A stretch of DNA of 64,000 nt from Atrichornis clamosus. Taxonomy: Eukaryota; Chordata; Aves; Passeriformes; Menuridae. The stretch is from NCBI GenBank assembly GCA_013400975.1, contig WBMZ01002652.1, positions 62,001 through 126,000 of the forward strand, in the 5' to 3' direction. The translations under genes and the position numbers were made by a program. Of this stretch, positions 12,979 to 25,390 are shown piece after piece. Each line of letters opens with the position of its first letter. Position 1 is the first letter of the stretch. A model generated the notes under the pieces. It did no database searches. It saw nothing but the letters and a program-made list of their open reading frames with translations, and was not told the origin of the DNA.

Positions 12979-15131
12979 GTAAGAATATGTTACCAGAACT
13001 GCTTAGGGTGTGCAGCAAGACATCATACCACACATCAGACAATTAATGTCGATGCTTTGAAGTGCTGATACACAAAACCCAGTAACAATATCTGTCCTAG
13101 CAGCCCTCATGGTCAACAAAGAGACTGATGATTACATACTGAGTCCACAAGTCATAGGACCTCACACTTTTTTCAGTACTCTGTGAGTTTTATTTTCTTC
13201 TGGGTATGAATATTTATTAATTAATGCTCTCTTTTCTGATATGTCCATATAAAAAGTAGATAGTTTTCAAGTTCATGAAAATGGTTCATGAAAAGGGTTA
13301 AAGAATTGATAGAGTGTCTTTGTAACTTTACTCAAGGAATACTGAAGTTTCATCAAACCAGATGTTTTGTGAGACCCACAGTCAGAAAAACCATGCTATA
13401 AAAATGACAAAGTCTTCAAACACTTCATTTTTAAAACTGTCCTGTGATTCAGTATTGAAACCTGAAGATTCCCTTCCCATAGTAAAGGCCACTGTAATTT
13501 TCTATCAGGTGCAACATCTATGAAATTGAATGTTTTTGGTACAACAGGGCATGTTAACATTAAATTTCTTTCCTTAGATTTTGCCCTCAGTGGATAATTT
13601 TGTAACTCTGGATCTTCTGCAACTTGGTACTCTCAGAAATAAGACTCTTAAGCTTTGACCAGCCAACCAGTGGTAATGAGCTGCTGAACTGTACAACTTG
13701 AGAAGGGAATCTACAAGATCATAAAGAACCATGGAGCACTAGGCCAACAAAGCCACCCTATTGGGAGAAAGGAAGCAGTAATAACTTTGGAAATTATTTC
13801 TAAAAACTATTCAAAACTAATCTTAAGACAACTGCCAGAACAAAGCCACGTTCACAGTCTCAAGATGTTAGGATGGATTTAAGCAGTCCTGTTCTCCTCT
13901 GCAGTAGTTCACACGGTGTTGTATAAAGACAGAATTCAGAGCACAACTGCATGGTGATAAATGTCATGGGAAATACAAAGAGCTAAAGAGCAGGGAGAGG
14001 ATTAAAACAAGAGAAAGAGAACCGAAGAGGTTTTTATGGGAGTAACATGTCAAGACAAGACACAATAGATTTCTGCAATCGTACTAATATGAAGAGGGCA
14101 GGATTCAATTATTCATATTGACTACATAAGAAATAAAGGACAAATACACTATAGAAATGTTTGGGTGTAAGTAAAATAAAAGGAAAATTATTTTGAAAAA
14201 TAACAAATTACTAAAATTAGCACTAAAAAAATATTAAAATTATAAATAAAACTATTCTAGGGATTTTGTTAGCAGGTTTGTTTTCTTATCATGGAAAGAG
14301 TAAAAAGAGTTAAAAACAGTCCTGCCATTAGCAAAAGGGCCTGATATCCATTACTGTAATTTCTTTCTGACCTAATGGATTGCATGGTAAATTCAGGATG
14401 AAGCTAAAAAAAAAAATAGTGTTTGCATTATCATAGAATTCAGGGACCAATGACAATATGAAAAAAAAAAATGTCAGTTGATTTGATTCATTCTGTGCTG
14501 GTCATGTGCCCTTTTCAAATGTAACGATATCTAGAGTATGTACTTGGAATAGACAGCTAGACTATAGTCTACATAATTCTTCACTTTCTTTGAGGTAGGT
14601 AAATCACTATCAAGAGAACAATAGAAGAATTTTCACACTGGCTCAGAGGAAATATCCATCTCATAACAGGCAGTGGTAGAGGCCCTGAGAAAGAATGTCT
14701 AATCTGCAGTTTCAGTAATATTCATCACAAAGACTTCTTGAGGTGGTGGTTCACAGTATTTGCACCTTTATATTTATTGAGCCATGTATTCAGTTTTTAA
14801 CACTCTCACTTTTAGAAACTGCTAACTGTCTTAAACTTCCTTTACTCATGAAAACTCTCTCTTGTCAGGGCTGACACAAAGAATCTGAGGCTGAGGACTT
14901 TTGTTTTGTTGGGCTTTTTAAAATCCATTCCCCTTATTCTGTTGTTTCTTCTCTTTAGTAAAATGAATGCTATAATTTCATGATCACTATAACATAAATT
15001 GTCTTCACTCCACTTTAATTTTTCAATCAGTCTTTGGGACTTAGTCAAAATCAAATTAGAATCAAATGTAAAATAACTGGTGTTTCCTTTATTACTTCTG
15101 CTCTTTTCAGAAACTTTGGAAGTATGTCTTT

Positions 15132-15146
15132 AAAAAAAAAAAAAAA
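15132..15146. repeat. Poly(A) run, 15 bases
   Basis: This is an uninterrupted A run. No retroposed gene body was recognised on the upstream side, so it is probably a simple homopolymer. Confidence 0.9.
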
Positions 15147-15350
15147 GTGATCTTGTTAATTTTTCTCCAAACAGTAATCGAGGAATGAAAGTTTATTGTT
15201 GTTACCAATTCCACCTACTTATATTTATCTTCTGTTCAAAGAAAAACATAATCTGCCTACTAGTGCAAGGATCTAGGATAGACTTCTCTTACGTCATCCT
15301 TCAGTTCCCTTCCAAGCAAATCTCACTGTTCTTCCTGTCTTAACATCTCT

Positions 15351-15370
15351 GGAGTGCTCTGGAGTGCTCT
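15351..15370. repeat. 10-bp tandem duplication
   Basis: GGAGTGCTCT is repeated exactly twice, consistent with replication slippage. Confidence 0.95.
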
Positions 15371-16909
15371 ATATGCGATGTTTCCTCCTTGACATCTGTC
15401 CTGATCAGACTCTATACTAACATTACAGTCCTGATCTTATCTCACTAAACTTAAGTGATGTCAAAGCACTAGTTTTATATTTTCAGTTTGTGTGTACCAA
15501 CATTAAGATTCCTCTTTGTCTTTTTCCTATAACATTGCACAGATAACTAGGATTTCAACAAGATATATTGCTATGTCTCCTTGTATCTTTGATAATTTTG
15601 GAGCCATTTCTATTGTCTTTCTCAGTGAGATTTCACTCTATGAGCCAAACTGTTTTTCTAGTCCCCTACCCATATTTTAAACTTTAAACTGATTCATAAG
15701 TTAATGACCTTCCCCTATTTCAACAGATAAATAACCATGTTTTCTGACAGTCATCTTTCATGGAATATTGTGCAGTGCAATACAGGAAAGAATTAACATG
15801 GACATACCAGTGAAAACTGATTTTTGAGGTTCGTTAAGAATTCTTCTTCATAAGGGAAAGTCCCTCAAAAAATTACTTGTACCGTTGAGCATGTGATGAC
15901 ATCTTCACTTTTTCTAGAAGCTCATTTGCTAAAAGTGACCAAAAAATGAAACTTTCCTATTAGTTCTTCAGATTTTCTCAGTTGGCCTTCAAAAAGTTCT
16001 CTCAGGAACTATATGAAGGTTTTTACATGAATAACTATTTGGAAAGAACACCCAGTTCATAGAAAAAAAGTGTACTAAACAAATGAATATCTTTAAAACT
16101 GCTCTGTGCTCCTGCTGGTCATTTCAATAAACAGCAGTATTTGTCTTGGGAACTGTGAAAGCCTGTAGCAAAAGTTACATAAAACAGCCTACCAGACAGT
16201 TATAAATAAGCTAAATGGCTATGAGCTGTTGAAATTTGATGAAATTGTGAAAGTTATCCAGTTTCTAGACTTATCTTTGAACTTCATATGGAATAGTCTA
16301 CATTAGAAATGAACACTCGAAAACAGAGAAACCAATAAAAATACAATGTTCTCAGAGTTAATGTAAGAGAGCAAGAAGTAAAGCTCTCCCATAAGGAGAG
16401 GAATTTTTAAACTGGAGAGGAGAAGCAGCTTCAGTCAGACAGTGAAATGGATGCCACCCTCTTAGAGAGGACAGAACAGTAATGTGGAATTCTGCCATTA
16501 CATAAAAACAAGGGCACAAAAAATGTACAAAAAACTCCTAGCAAGGCCCAAAGCACATCTGTAACATTCAGCACACTGTATGTATGTATCAAATACTTTG
16601 AAGGATACAGATTATGAATTATTTTATTCCTCACTTTGGGAAATTACTGAGCCTCTACATGTGCTCAGCCTAACATTAGCAGAGTGAAAATGATGACAGC
16701 TTTGCAAACATATCCATCCAGATATTCCTCTTTCATTTGTTATATTCCTGGAGAGTTGACACTCAGCAGGGTCGAGGAATACCCAGACTCTACACAAAAA
16801 AATCAAACCTGTAAGTAGGCAGCCTATTTTAAACAGAAAAGAAGAGCTTGCTTGTCAGAAGTTCTTTACAACTCTAGTTCCATTTAAAGGTGATGAGTGA
16901 CTGAATTCT

Positions 16910-16923
16910 AAAAAAAAAAAAAA
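16910..16923. repeat. Poly(A) run, 14 bases
   Basis: An uninterrupted A run with no visible retroposed sequence on its upstream side. Confidence 0.9.
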
Positions 16924-19407
16924 TCCTACTCATTGTCATCTCAAGATTAAGAATTATTTAGTGACAACAATATACTTAGGTTCATTTTTTTGAACATTCT
17001 TAAAAGATCATGGGACAGTTTTTTCTACTCATAATATTAATGAATCAGTTTTGGTCAAGTGTTTAAAAAATGAAAAATAAACCCCACATTTTTGCAATGA
17101 GTACAAAAGATATTCATTTAAGCAAAATATTGTTTAGACAGACCCAAATTATCATCTTCTAATTCTAACAGGGTGAAACTTTTGGAGAGCTAGAAATTTT
17201 ATGATATATAGAAATCATTTTAACTTTTCAAGCAGTTCTGTTTGCAAGAACAGAGAATATAAAACCAGATAGATTTTCTGAGAAAAATTTTGTACAGAAA
17301 TCATGCAACACACACAAAGTGTAGACAAAAATAAGTGCTATTATTACATCTCTTAAGGGACTAATTCTCTCCTTTCACACCAGATGTGTACAAAGAATAC
17401 ACTACCTAGCTGCTTACTCTGATGAATACTACCTCCAGCAATCTGACACTGTTTAGTCATCTAGCAGCCACAGAAATAGAAAAAGTAGAAAAATAAAATT
17501 AAACTCTATCTCCTGGAAAAGTCTAGACAGCTCTGGTCATTTTGTAACTACATTGTAGTCCACAATTCCAAGATGCTTTCTTCTAGAAAATAAAATGTAT
17601 GAGGAAGGCTGAAGAGAAGAGAGCAGTGGATATGCAGGTACAGTTTCTAGACCTTTGTTTCCACTTCACATGGAATAGCCCCATTGTATGATTGGAAGTG
17701 GCCAGAATGCTCACTCAGGACTAGGTATTTAAAAGTGCTCCAAACACATCAGTTTACAGTACATGCCAGTGTAAGCTGGGCTCTGGGACTCCATGAATTC
17801 AAAAAAAGAAAGTAAATGCAAAGATGGTGGGTTTGCCTCTGTTTGGCCATGATTATATCCCAAAGATCCCTCCATGGTACTTGTACCCGGATAACTCAAC
17901 TAAAGAAATGCAGAAGTCCACAGTGTCTTCTACATCAGCCTGAAAACTGGAAGACGGGATGTCTGTTCAGGGGTTCATGCAAAGCTCCTGGAGAGAACAT
18001 GTACTGTTGTTACCAGATCCTTTGAACAACCATTGCCAAGACAAAAGGATGCAAAATGTAAATTGCTTTGACAGCAAGGACTGTTTCTCAGCAGGGCATC
18101 CCTTTCCGTCCTGTAGTCATGACCATGAAAGGCAATGACAAGTATAAGACAAATTGGAGGCTTCAACTTTCTTTGTCCATTTCAGCAGTTGAGGAATTGT
18201 TAGTTCTAGGGCAAACTTGACCAGGGAGCTGAAATGGCAGCTTCAGCAGACCTGGGAATATGAGCCAGCTGCCTGCTTGAAACAAACAAACAAAGGGAAA
18301 AGGGATTTGGGGAGAACCAGGAAATCCCAAGGCAGATTAGCAACCTGTGAAGCCATACAGTCCCTCAACAGCTTTACACACTTCTCTGTCTTTTGGGCCT
18401 CATGACTCTTATTATCAGACACCTACAAGTACCGTAACATTCTCCAAACATCAGGGATGCAAGTGCAGTTTGCAGTGCTGCTTTCTCTCAAAACGATTCT
18501 ACGCACACAAAATGCAATTCTGGTAGTAACCCGTATATTTTCAAAACATTCCTCTACATGACACCTTCTTCAAATGTCAAGACTATACTAGAAAAACTGC
18601 CATATAGATACTCTGGGTAGGCTGCTAACCCCCAGCCTTGAAGTTCACCTCTCTGTCACCAAAGATTCCTTTTTGTGAGTCACGGCTGTGTCATACTGAC
18701 TTGATTTTACAAAGAAATCTCTTGCTTAAGCTGTAAGACAGAATGTAAGGTAAAGTTAGGCAAGATAAGAAAAGTAAAAACACAGAAGTAATGCTGAAGG
18801 ACTCATGGTTACCAAGTAGAGAATTCAAAATAAAAATGTAAAAAAGATATAAAACACAAGGACAGAGTATAATACTGAATCAGGAAAAAAAAGCAAGTTC
18901 AAGGACTAATTGCCCCAAGGAATAATGGAGGTTGAGTCTACTTCAAGTGGCTGGTGCCTGCCAGCTAACAGAGGCTCGCTGGGTGGCTCAGTGGGAATGG
19001 GGAACATATTAATGTCGGTAAGATGACAATCCTTGCCATCTGTTATTAACAGAAAAAACTTGCAATCAACTAGCAAGTTACATGAATCTTGCTCACAGAC
19101 ACTTTTTGTAAATAGTGAAAGATGGCCAAACAAAAGTGGCTGGTGCAGGGATGATTACAAACCTGCACACGAGTAAGTAAAATAGTGGCAGAGGACACAG
19201 TTTCAGCATGACTGTTCTTCTAAGTGGGATGTGAACCAGCAAGGGGATCTGAGATGGGTGCTGTCTGCATTCAGTAGTAATTACTGTGAGGTTGAGAAAT
19301 GTATTTTCTACATGAAGTCAGTGCCAAGCCAGTACTTTTTCCAGCTTACTCTAGGAAGTTCCTTATGGGATGCTCTTCAGGCCCAACCCAGACACAAGTC
19401 TGATAAA

Positions 19408-19809
19408 AATCAGCTGAGGGAAGCTGGGTTGTTTAACCTGGAGAAAAAGAAGCTAGGGGGGACCTGACTGCCCTCTGCAACTACCTGAAAAAAGATTGCA
19501 TCCTGGTAGGTTTTAGTCTCTTCTCCCATTTAACAAGCACAAGAGGAATAGTCTTGAAGTTGCATCAGAGGAGGTTTGGTTTGGATATTATGAAAAATGT
19601 CTTGGCAGAAGGTGTTGTCAAGCATTAGGGCAGGCTGGTTAGAGAAGTGGTGGAGTCACCATCCCTGGAGGTATTTAAAATATGTGTGGTAAATGTGGCA
19701 CTTAGGGACATGGTTAAGTGGTGGATGTGGCAGTGTCAGGTTAATGGTTATACCAGATGATCTTAAACGTCTTTTCCAACCTACACAATTTTATGATTCC
19801 ATAATTCTA
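19408..19809 (+). mobile_element. CR1 LINE 3' fragment, plus strand
   Basis: This is the last 400 bases of a CR1 element, 5'-truncated. It starts near the block AGCTGAGGGAAGCTGGGTTG and continues with TTTAACCTGGAGAAAAAGAA and CTCTGCAACTACCTGAAA. The segment TGGAGTCACCATCCCTGGAG (19653) and the block ACTTAGGGACATGGTTAAGT with GTGGATGTGGCAGTGTCAGG follow. The tail is ATTTTATGATTCCATAATTCT. The GGGACATGGTTAAGTGGTGG type of 3' end resembles the CR1-B/D subfamilies and differs from the other CR1 copies in this window except the short one at 53.3 kb. Any protein-coding content is the broken end of the reverse-transcriptase frame and is not functional. Confidence 0.95.
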
Positions 19810-22800
19810 CTTGTTATCTACATTTACATCAGCTGTGAAATTCAATCTTATTTTGCCCAACAGTGTTTTACCTGAAATGTGTGGTTGCAGATATTGACAA
19901 TAAAAGTTACTGAGTTAGGAGTTCATGAAGTTTTGAAATTATGCCAGGTTGTTGGACTACCTTGTGTGGTACATGTTCTCCAGCACATTTTTCCCAAAGT
20001 CTAACTAGAGTTTGTCTGTGGTTGGGAAGGTTTCCTTCCTGACAGCTGTAGTCAGATCAGCAAATAAGAGGGAGAAAGACCTACCTGGATGGCAGAGTGG
20101 ACGAATATAAACTAAATTGAAATAAGATAAAGGAATCCATTGGGGTTGCTTATTCATTTTACAGAATTGAAGTTCTGTTTACCAACAGGGCCTCTGCCTT
20201 GTTTGATCCTATTAATAATTTCTGACTCTCTTAACCTCTGAATAACAGATTTGCATGAAGTGATTTAATTTATAAACTTCTGCACTGAAACTGCTTTCTC
20301 ATAGTTTTTACACACCACTTAGCAAAATTAAATACTAATTTCTGATATGGCTTTAGATACTTTCCTGAATTACAAATCATTACTATTAGTACTATACTGT
20401 AGGTACTTATTTTCGTATTGCAAAAGTCAAGCCTAGAAGGGTTCCAGGGAAAAATGTCTCATACAGTCTTGGTATACAGGTATACATATGCAAAATATGA
20501 TAATCTCTCTAGAGGGCACCTGAGCTTGTGGAAGTGTTGATGTGGTTATCTTTAGTAAAAGAAGGACATGAAGTGGGATACTTGGTTATAAAACAAGGAC
20601 ATGAATTGGGAGACTTGGTTATTGAACATTCATATTCAATTTCATCCTCTCTTGCTTTGTTTATAGCATAGTTTTCTGCAATAATAATGAAGATAATTGT
20701 CACAGATGGCGTGCAAATAAAAAGCTGAAAATTTTTCATTGTTTAAATGTGCACAGAAACCTTTGACTTTCAAACCATTTATCTCTCTGTTGCTGGAGGT
20801 GATTTTTTTTTGAGGCAGTGGGGAAGTGATGAATGATACACAATGATAACAGAAGAAACTATTGAATCAGGTGCAGGCAATTAAAGCCACACTGTAATGA
20901 CAGCAACAAAAGTCTGTCCAAGCCTGAGGCTTGTTCTGATTACAGACTGAGAAGCGCTAAACTTATGGGGACTGCATGATTTCAGACCCTTCTTTGCTAT
21001 CATTTACAAATCTCAGTGAGGTTTCAAGTCATCAGCCTCAACTTTTCAGTTCATCCTTGAGGGGCTTCCATTTTCTCTTTGTAGTTCTACATTTTTTTTC
21101 TCTTCTCTCAGATCTGATAATATGCTTTTTACTTGCATACAGCTATCAGAGGTCTCCAGGCATACCTTAATCTTTATCACAAACAGAGGGTCAGAGTGGA
21201 GGACTGCCAGCTTTACTGGCAGAATGTTTGGCACTCACATTTGGGAGCTTGCAGAGCTGAGGGTTGTCAGTACAGTTCACCAGCTGGCACGGAGTTCCTG
21301 CTAGGCATACCTGAGTCTGTTCTTACACACCTCCTTTGCATTCTGTTCTATAGCCAGGTTCAGTCATGTGATGCATCATGTCTTAAAATAGAAACCAAAA
21401 AGCAAAATACATCAAACTTGAGACACATAGAATGTAGTTTCTAGATTTGAAGCCAATCACAATAAGCTCCCTTTATAATGACTGTGGAGTTACTCCTCTA
21501 GAAGAGAATTCATCTCATGTATCTGGCTGAGATATCTGGCTCTATCATTATGAAGCTTAACATAAAAAGTGTCACCTAGAGATACTTCCAAGGATGGTAC
21601 AATTTTCTGGTTTTAATATAATATCCCATTGACCTCTTTCTCTGAACCCGAGTCCTGACTCCAGAATCAAAATATCTGAGTAATCTTCTCCAATTTGAAT
21701 AATTTGTAGATCCTTCAGTTGAAGGATTCACACCTCCTCCTTTACGGATCTAAAGGAAGAGGGTGATCCATACCTTGTGTGTTAATGCTAGGTTATTAAG
21801 CAGCTGGCAGCATCAGAAGATGCAGGTGGAGAAAAAGCAAATTACAACACAGCTCTTGGGTAAGTTTTAGGTATGCAGCCTAAATCTAACGTGATGGCTG
21901 AACTTTAGAAAGCACGGCCGTCATTATCTTACTACTTGATGATGATGTCTTAGACAAAATGTAGATAAGGACAATGCCAAAATGCAAAGTCCAAGGGTTC
22001 TAACCTCAGAGGTTCGGTAGCAGCTCTGAATCTGCAGATAGCAAAGGTCTCCTCTGCTACATCACAGAGCAAATGAATTGCAGTAAGAACACACTGAGTA
22101 TGGACATTGTCTCCACAGATAATTATTTTCCCTGAAATGCCTGGGTAGGTACTGGTCTAATGGACTGGTCAGTGGTCCTGTATCTGCATAAACAAATGCA
22201 AATCCAGCTGAATATTCAGTCAGATTGCTTAAGATTTGAAACACTTGTTTTCTTGTTTCTTATTGACTGAGGCATGCAAACATTTAGCATCCTGTCTATT
22301 TAAAATCCCAACAAATAAATAAAACTTCCACAGGAGCTGGGGGCCAAAGTTGTCCCCTCCCAGCACTGAGGACCTATGTTGCAGGACTGTAATGCTAAAT
22401 ATCATAATGCTTTAGGCTTATGGGAGAACTAGTCTTAGGAACTTAACCAGTGATGGAACCTACAAAACCTTATTAAATTCAAAACCTGAATCATCTGTCT
22501 GGTCAAATGTGTAGCCAAACCTGCATGGGTAGGGCATGATTCTTGATGAAGGAGTTCCAAAACAGTGTCTAGCATTGAAGTTAGAGTGAACTACAGTCAA
22601 TTCAAATAGCTTCACATCTCACCATGTTGCAGCAAAAGCAGCTGAACAACGTTTCACAAGATCATTTTATAGAAACAGAAACTAGTTCTTAGGAAAAAAT
22701 CTCCTCAAGGTATCAGGACAAATCAGAAAATGGGTCAGAGGCTGACATGACCATGACATTCTATTCCCATTATTCATGGGTAAGATTACTGTTGAATTCA

Positions 22801-24597
22801 GTGAGCACTGAATCCTGGAAAACATTACTTCCAAATATCACTAGACATACATTTTCTGTAAATATTAATATGTTATTTGAGGTTGTAACCCCACAATTTG
22901 CAGCCTGTACTTTCAGATATAGAATCATAATGAATGAGATTGACTCAATATGAACAGCCAAGGAAGCAGATTTTCTTGTACATAATTTTAATATATTGGT
23001 CAGCAAATTTGCCATTAATGCTGAAGAGAGATAAGCTTAGGATTTCATTTTCACAGAGAGGCAGCATAGTACTCTTCCAATAGCATGTGCAGGAAGTTAA
23101 TAGGAAACTAGTAATGTATTTTATTTGTGCTTGCCCTGCTGTAAAATAAAAGGTATAATGTAAATGGAAACAGTACTGAAGGTAAGACAGGAAATTGCAC
23201 ATTATTGCATTGAGGAAAGAAAAGATCAAAGTTCATTGTTTTGCTTTTCTTTTTCTGACTGCACAGAGAAAGACAGTAGAGCTGAAAAATAGAGTTATTA
23301 GTTCTTCAGCATAAAGCAACAGGTTCAAAACTGTAGGGAGAGGAAAACATTGTATGGTGTAGAAAACTCAAACTACAAACAACAAAAAACTGCAAATAGT
23401 GGGGAAAAATATTCCACTAATAAGTAAGCCCCTTTTCAGACAAGAATAATTCTTGTAACATTGAAAAGATTGTTAAGAATTTTACCTATAGCTCTATGGA
23501 AAATGCATTTTATTGCAAAATGAACACTGAGCGATAATGGAACAAATTACAGGGCATTTTGAACAGCAGTAATTTACTGTTAACTAGTTTTGCTCCAGAT
23601 TTCCTGCCTTTTTTTTTCTTCAAGTAGCAGATGTTTCCATTTTAAGGCATTTTATATTTACTTACAAATCACCTGACCATCCTCTTGTTCAGCCAAAATC
23701 CAGAAGGAAATGTGTGGAAGTTTCTCAGTTGTCCCTATCCACTGTTTCAAATATTTCATTCCAGTGACCCACTACACAGATTTTTAGCTTTTTCATGAGT
23801 TAATAGAGCAAATCAACAGGTCAAATGTCTCTTCACACTTATGAAATGATGAGGACTGTGGAATTAGCCTATAGTAAATTCACCTATACAGTTTTAACTG
23901 GAGGTTCAGTGTTTCAAACCATGTTGTGATAAAAATACCTGATTTCTATCATCTACCTGTAAATTTACCCACTTGACCATAAGAGCATTGCACTGTGAAT
24001 GGAGGAAGACTTTTTGCCCACTTCAAATGCAATCTGCAAACTCAGGCACTAGAGTATTTTGAAATTAATCCTTCAATTAATCTCACATTTCACAAAGGTA
24101 GCACAATAATAAGTATACACTCATATGCCTTATCAGTTTCCACTTCAATCATTTAGAAAATTTTAAAGAAACTAATAAATATAACATTGACTGAAAATGC
24201 ACGAATACTGTTACAATGTGTGGTGAAGTTGAAGGTAACAGTAGGTTTACGCTTCCTGGTTTGATGAAGAACATGAGAGATTATACCTTTTCTGCTAGTA
24301 GGGTGCAGAACAAAATGTTTGATAGTGTCTTACATATCTGAAAAATTATTTCCGCTAAAACTGGTCCAGTATTCAATGACAAAAAATGTGTTTTGCTTTG
24401 GTTCAAATAATTTCTTAAGACACGGGTGTAGGAAAGACTGAAGAAATGTAAGAATCTTCAAAAGGGGCTGGGATCACATTGAAAAAAAGGCAGAGAATTT
24501 ATTTATGAATGAAATGGCAAAAATAGCAAGGAAGAAACTCAAAATTTACATTAATAAAGAGAGGGCCATAAACCATATATTTATATATGAAAGATGG
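19810..24597. other. Unique AT-rich DNA, no gene recognised
   Basis: The stretch contains a 33-bp direct duplication at 20562-20627. Frames of 60 to 103 codons occur, for example 21133-21444 on the plus strand and 22945-23229 on the minus strand, but show no known domain. No retroelement was recognised. Confidence 0.6.
20562..20627. repeat. 33-bp tandem duplication
   Basis: Two head-to-tail copies (20562-20594 and 20595-20627) share AAGGACATGAA at the start and ACTTGGTTAT near the end, and differ at 4 of 33 positions. Because 33 is a multiple of three, the duplication keeps a 76-codon minus-strand frame (20509-20739) open and yields two similar 11-residue units containing PNSCPCF and PTSCPSF. 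That frame is otherwise unrecognised. Confidence 0.93.
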
Positions 24598-25390
24598 TCA
24601 ATCACCAACTATATGAAGTTCAACAAGGGAAAGGGATGGATTCTGCACCTGGGACGGGGCAACTCTGGATGTATGGACAGACTGGAGAATGAGAGGATGA
24701 AGAACAGCACTGAGGAAAGGGACTTGGGGGTCCTGGTCAATAGCAAGTTGAACATGAGTCAGCAGTGCCCTGGCAGCCAGGAGGGCCAACCCTGTCCTGG
24801 GGGCATCAGGCCCAGCATCGACAGCCGGGCAGGGGAGGGGATTGTCCTGCTCTGCTCTGCACTGGGGAGGCCTCACCTCGAGTGCTGGGGCAGTTTTGGG
24901 TGCTACAATATAAGAAAGACATTAAACTATTAGAGAGTGTCCAAAAGAGGGCCATGAGCATGGAGAAGGGCCTTGAGGGGAAGCCGTATGAGGAGAGGCT
25001 GAGGTCACAGCCTGGAGAAGAGGAGGCTGAGGGGAAACCTCACTGCAGTTACAACTTCCTGGTGAGGGAAAGAGGAGGGGCAGGCACTGATCTCTGCTCT
25101 GTGGTGACCAGTGACAGGACCCGAGGGAATGGCCTGAAGTGGTATTAGTGGGGCTTAAACTGGATATCAGGGAAAGGTTTTTCACCCAGAGGCTGGTTGG
25201 GCACTGGAACAGGCTTCCCAGGGAAGTGGTCAGAGCACCAAGCCTGACAGAGTTCAAGAAGTGTTTCAACAAAGCTCTCGGGCCCATGGTGCGGTTCTTG
25301 GTGTGTACTGCACAGAGCCAGAAGTTGGACTTGATGATCGTGATGGGTCCCCTCCAACTCAACATATTCTGTCATTCTATAATTCTATGT
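24598..25390 (+). mobile_element. CR1 LINE 3' fragment, young J/E-like type
   Basis: This 5'-truncated CR1 copy begins near TCAATCACCAACTATATGAA and runs to ATTCTGTCATTCTATAATTC at its 3' tail. It carries the expected order of blocks: GGATTCTGCACCTGGGACGG, AGCAGTGCCCTGGCAGCCAG, TGCTGGGGCAGTTTTGGGTG, GGCACTGGAACAGGCTTCCC and TTGGACTTGATGATCGTGAT. Where the two overlap in their best-preserved part (24761 onward against 29921 onward) it is roughly 95% identical by eye to the copy at 29.5-30.5 kb, so both come from the same subfamily. It has a small internal deletion relative to that copy near 25005. Frames of 142, 127 and 147 codons over this region are fragments of the element or antisense to it. 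Confidence 0.95.

Larger units (their letters stand above)
12979..19407. other. Unique AT-rich DNA, no gene recognised
   Basis: No coding frame or retroelement was recognised. Runs of 15 A (15132-15146) and 14 A (16910-16923) and a 10-bp duplication at 15351-15370 are present. GC is a little higher around 17.8-18.4 kb and 18.9-19.3 kb, where short frames occur on both strands, but none shows a motif or a pair of splice borders that I can defend. Confidence 0.6.

Noticed and set aside
21133..21444. 103-codon plus-strand frame
   Set aside because: No recognised domain, no clear splice borders, and a length expected by chance. Overlapping frames in other phases are similarly long.
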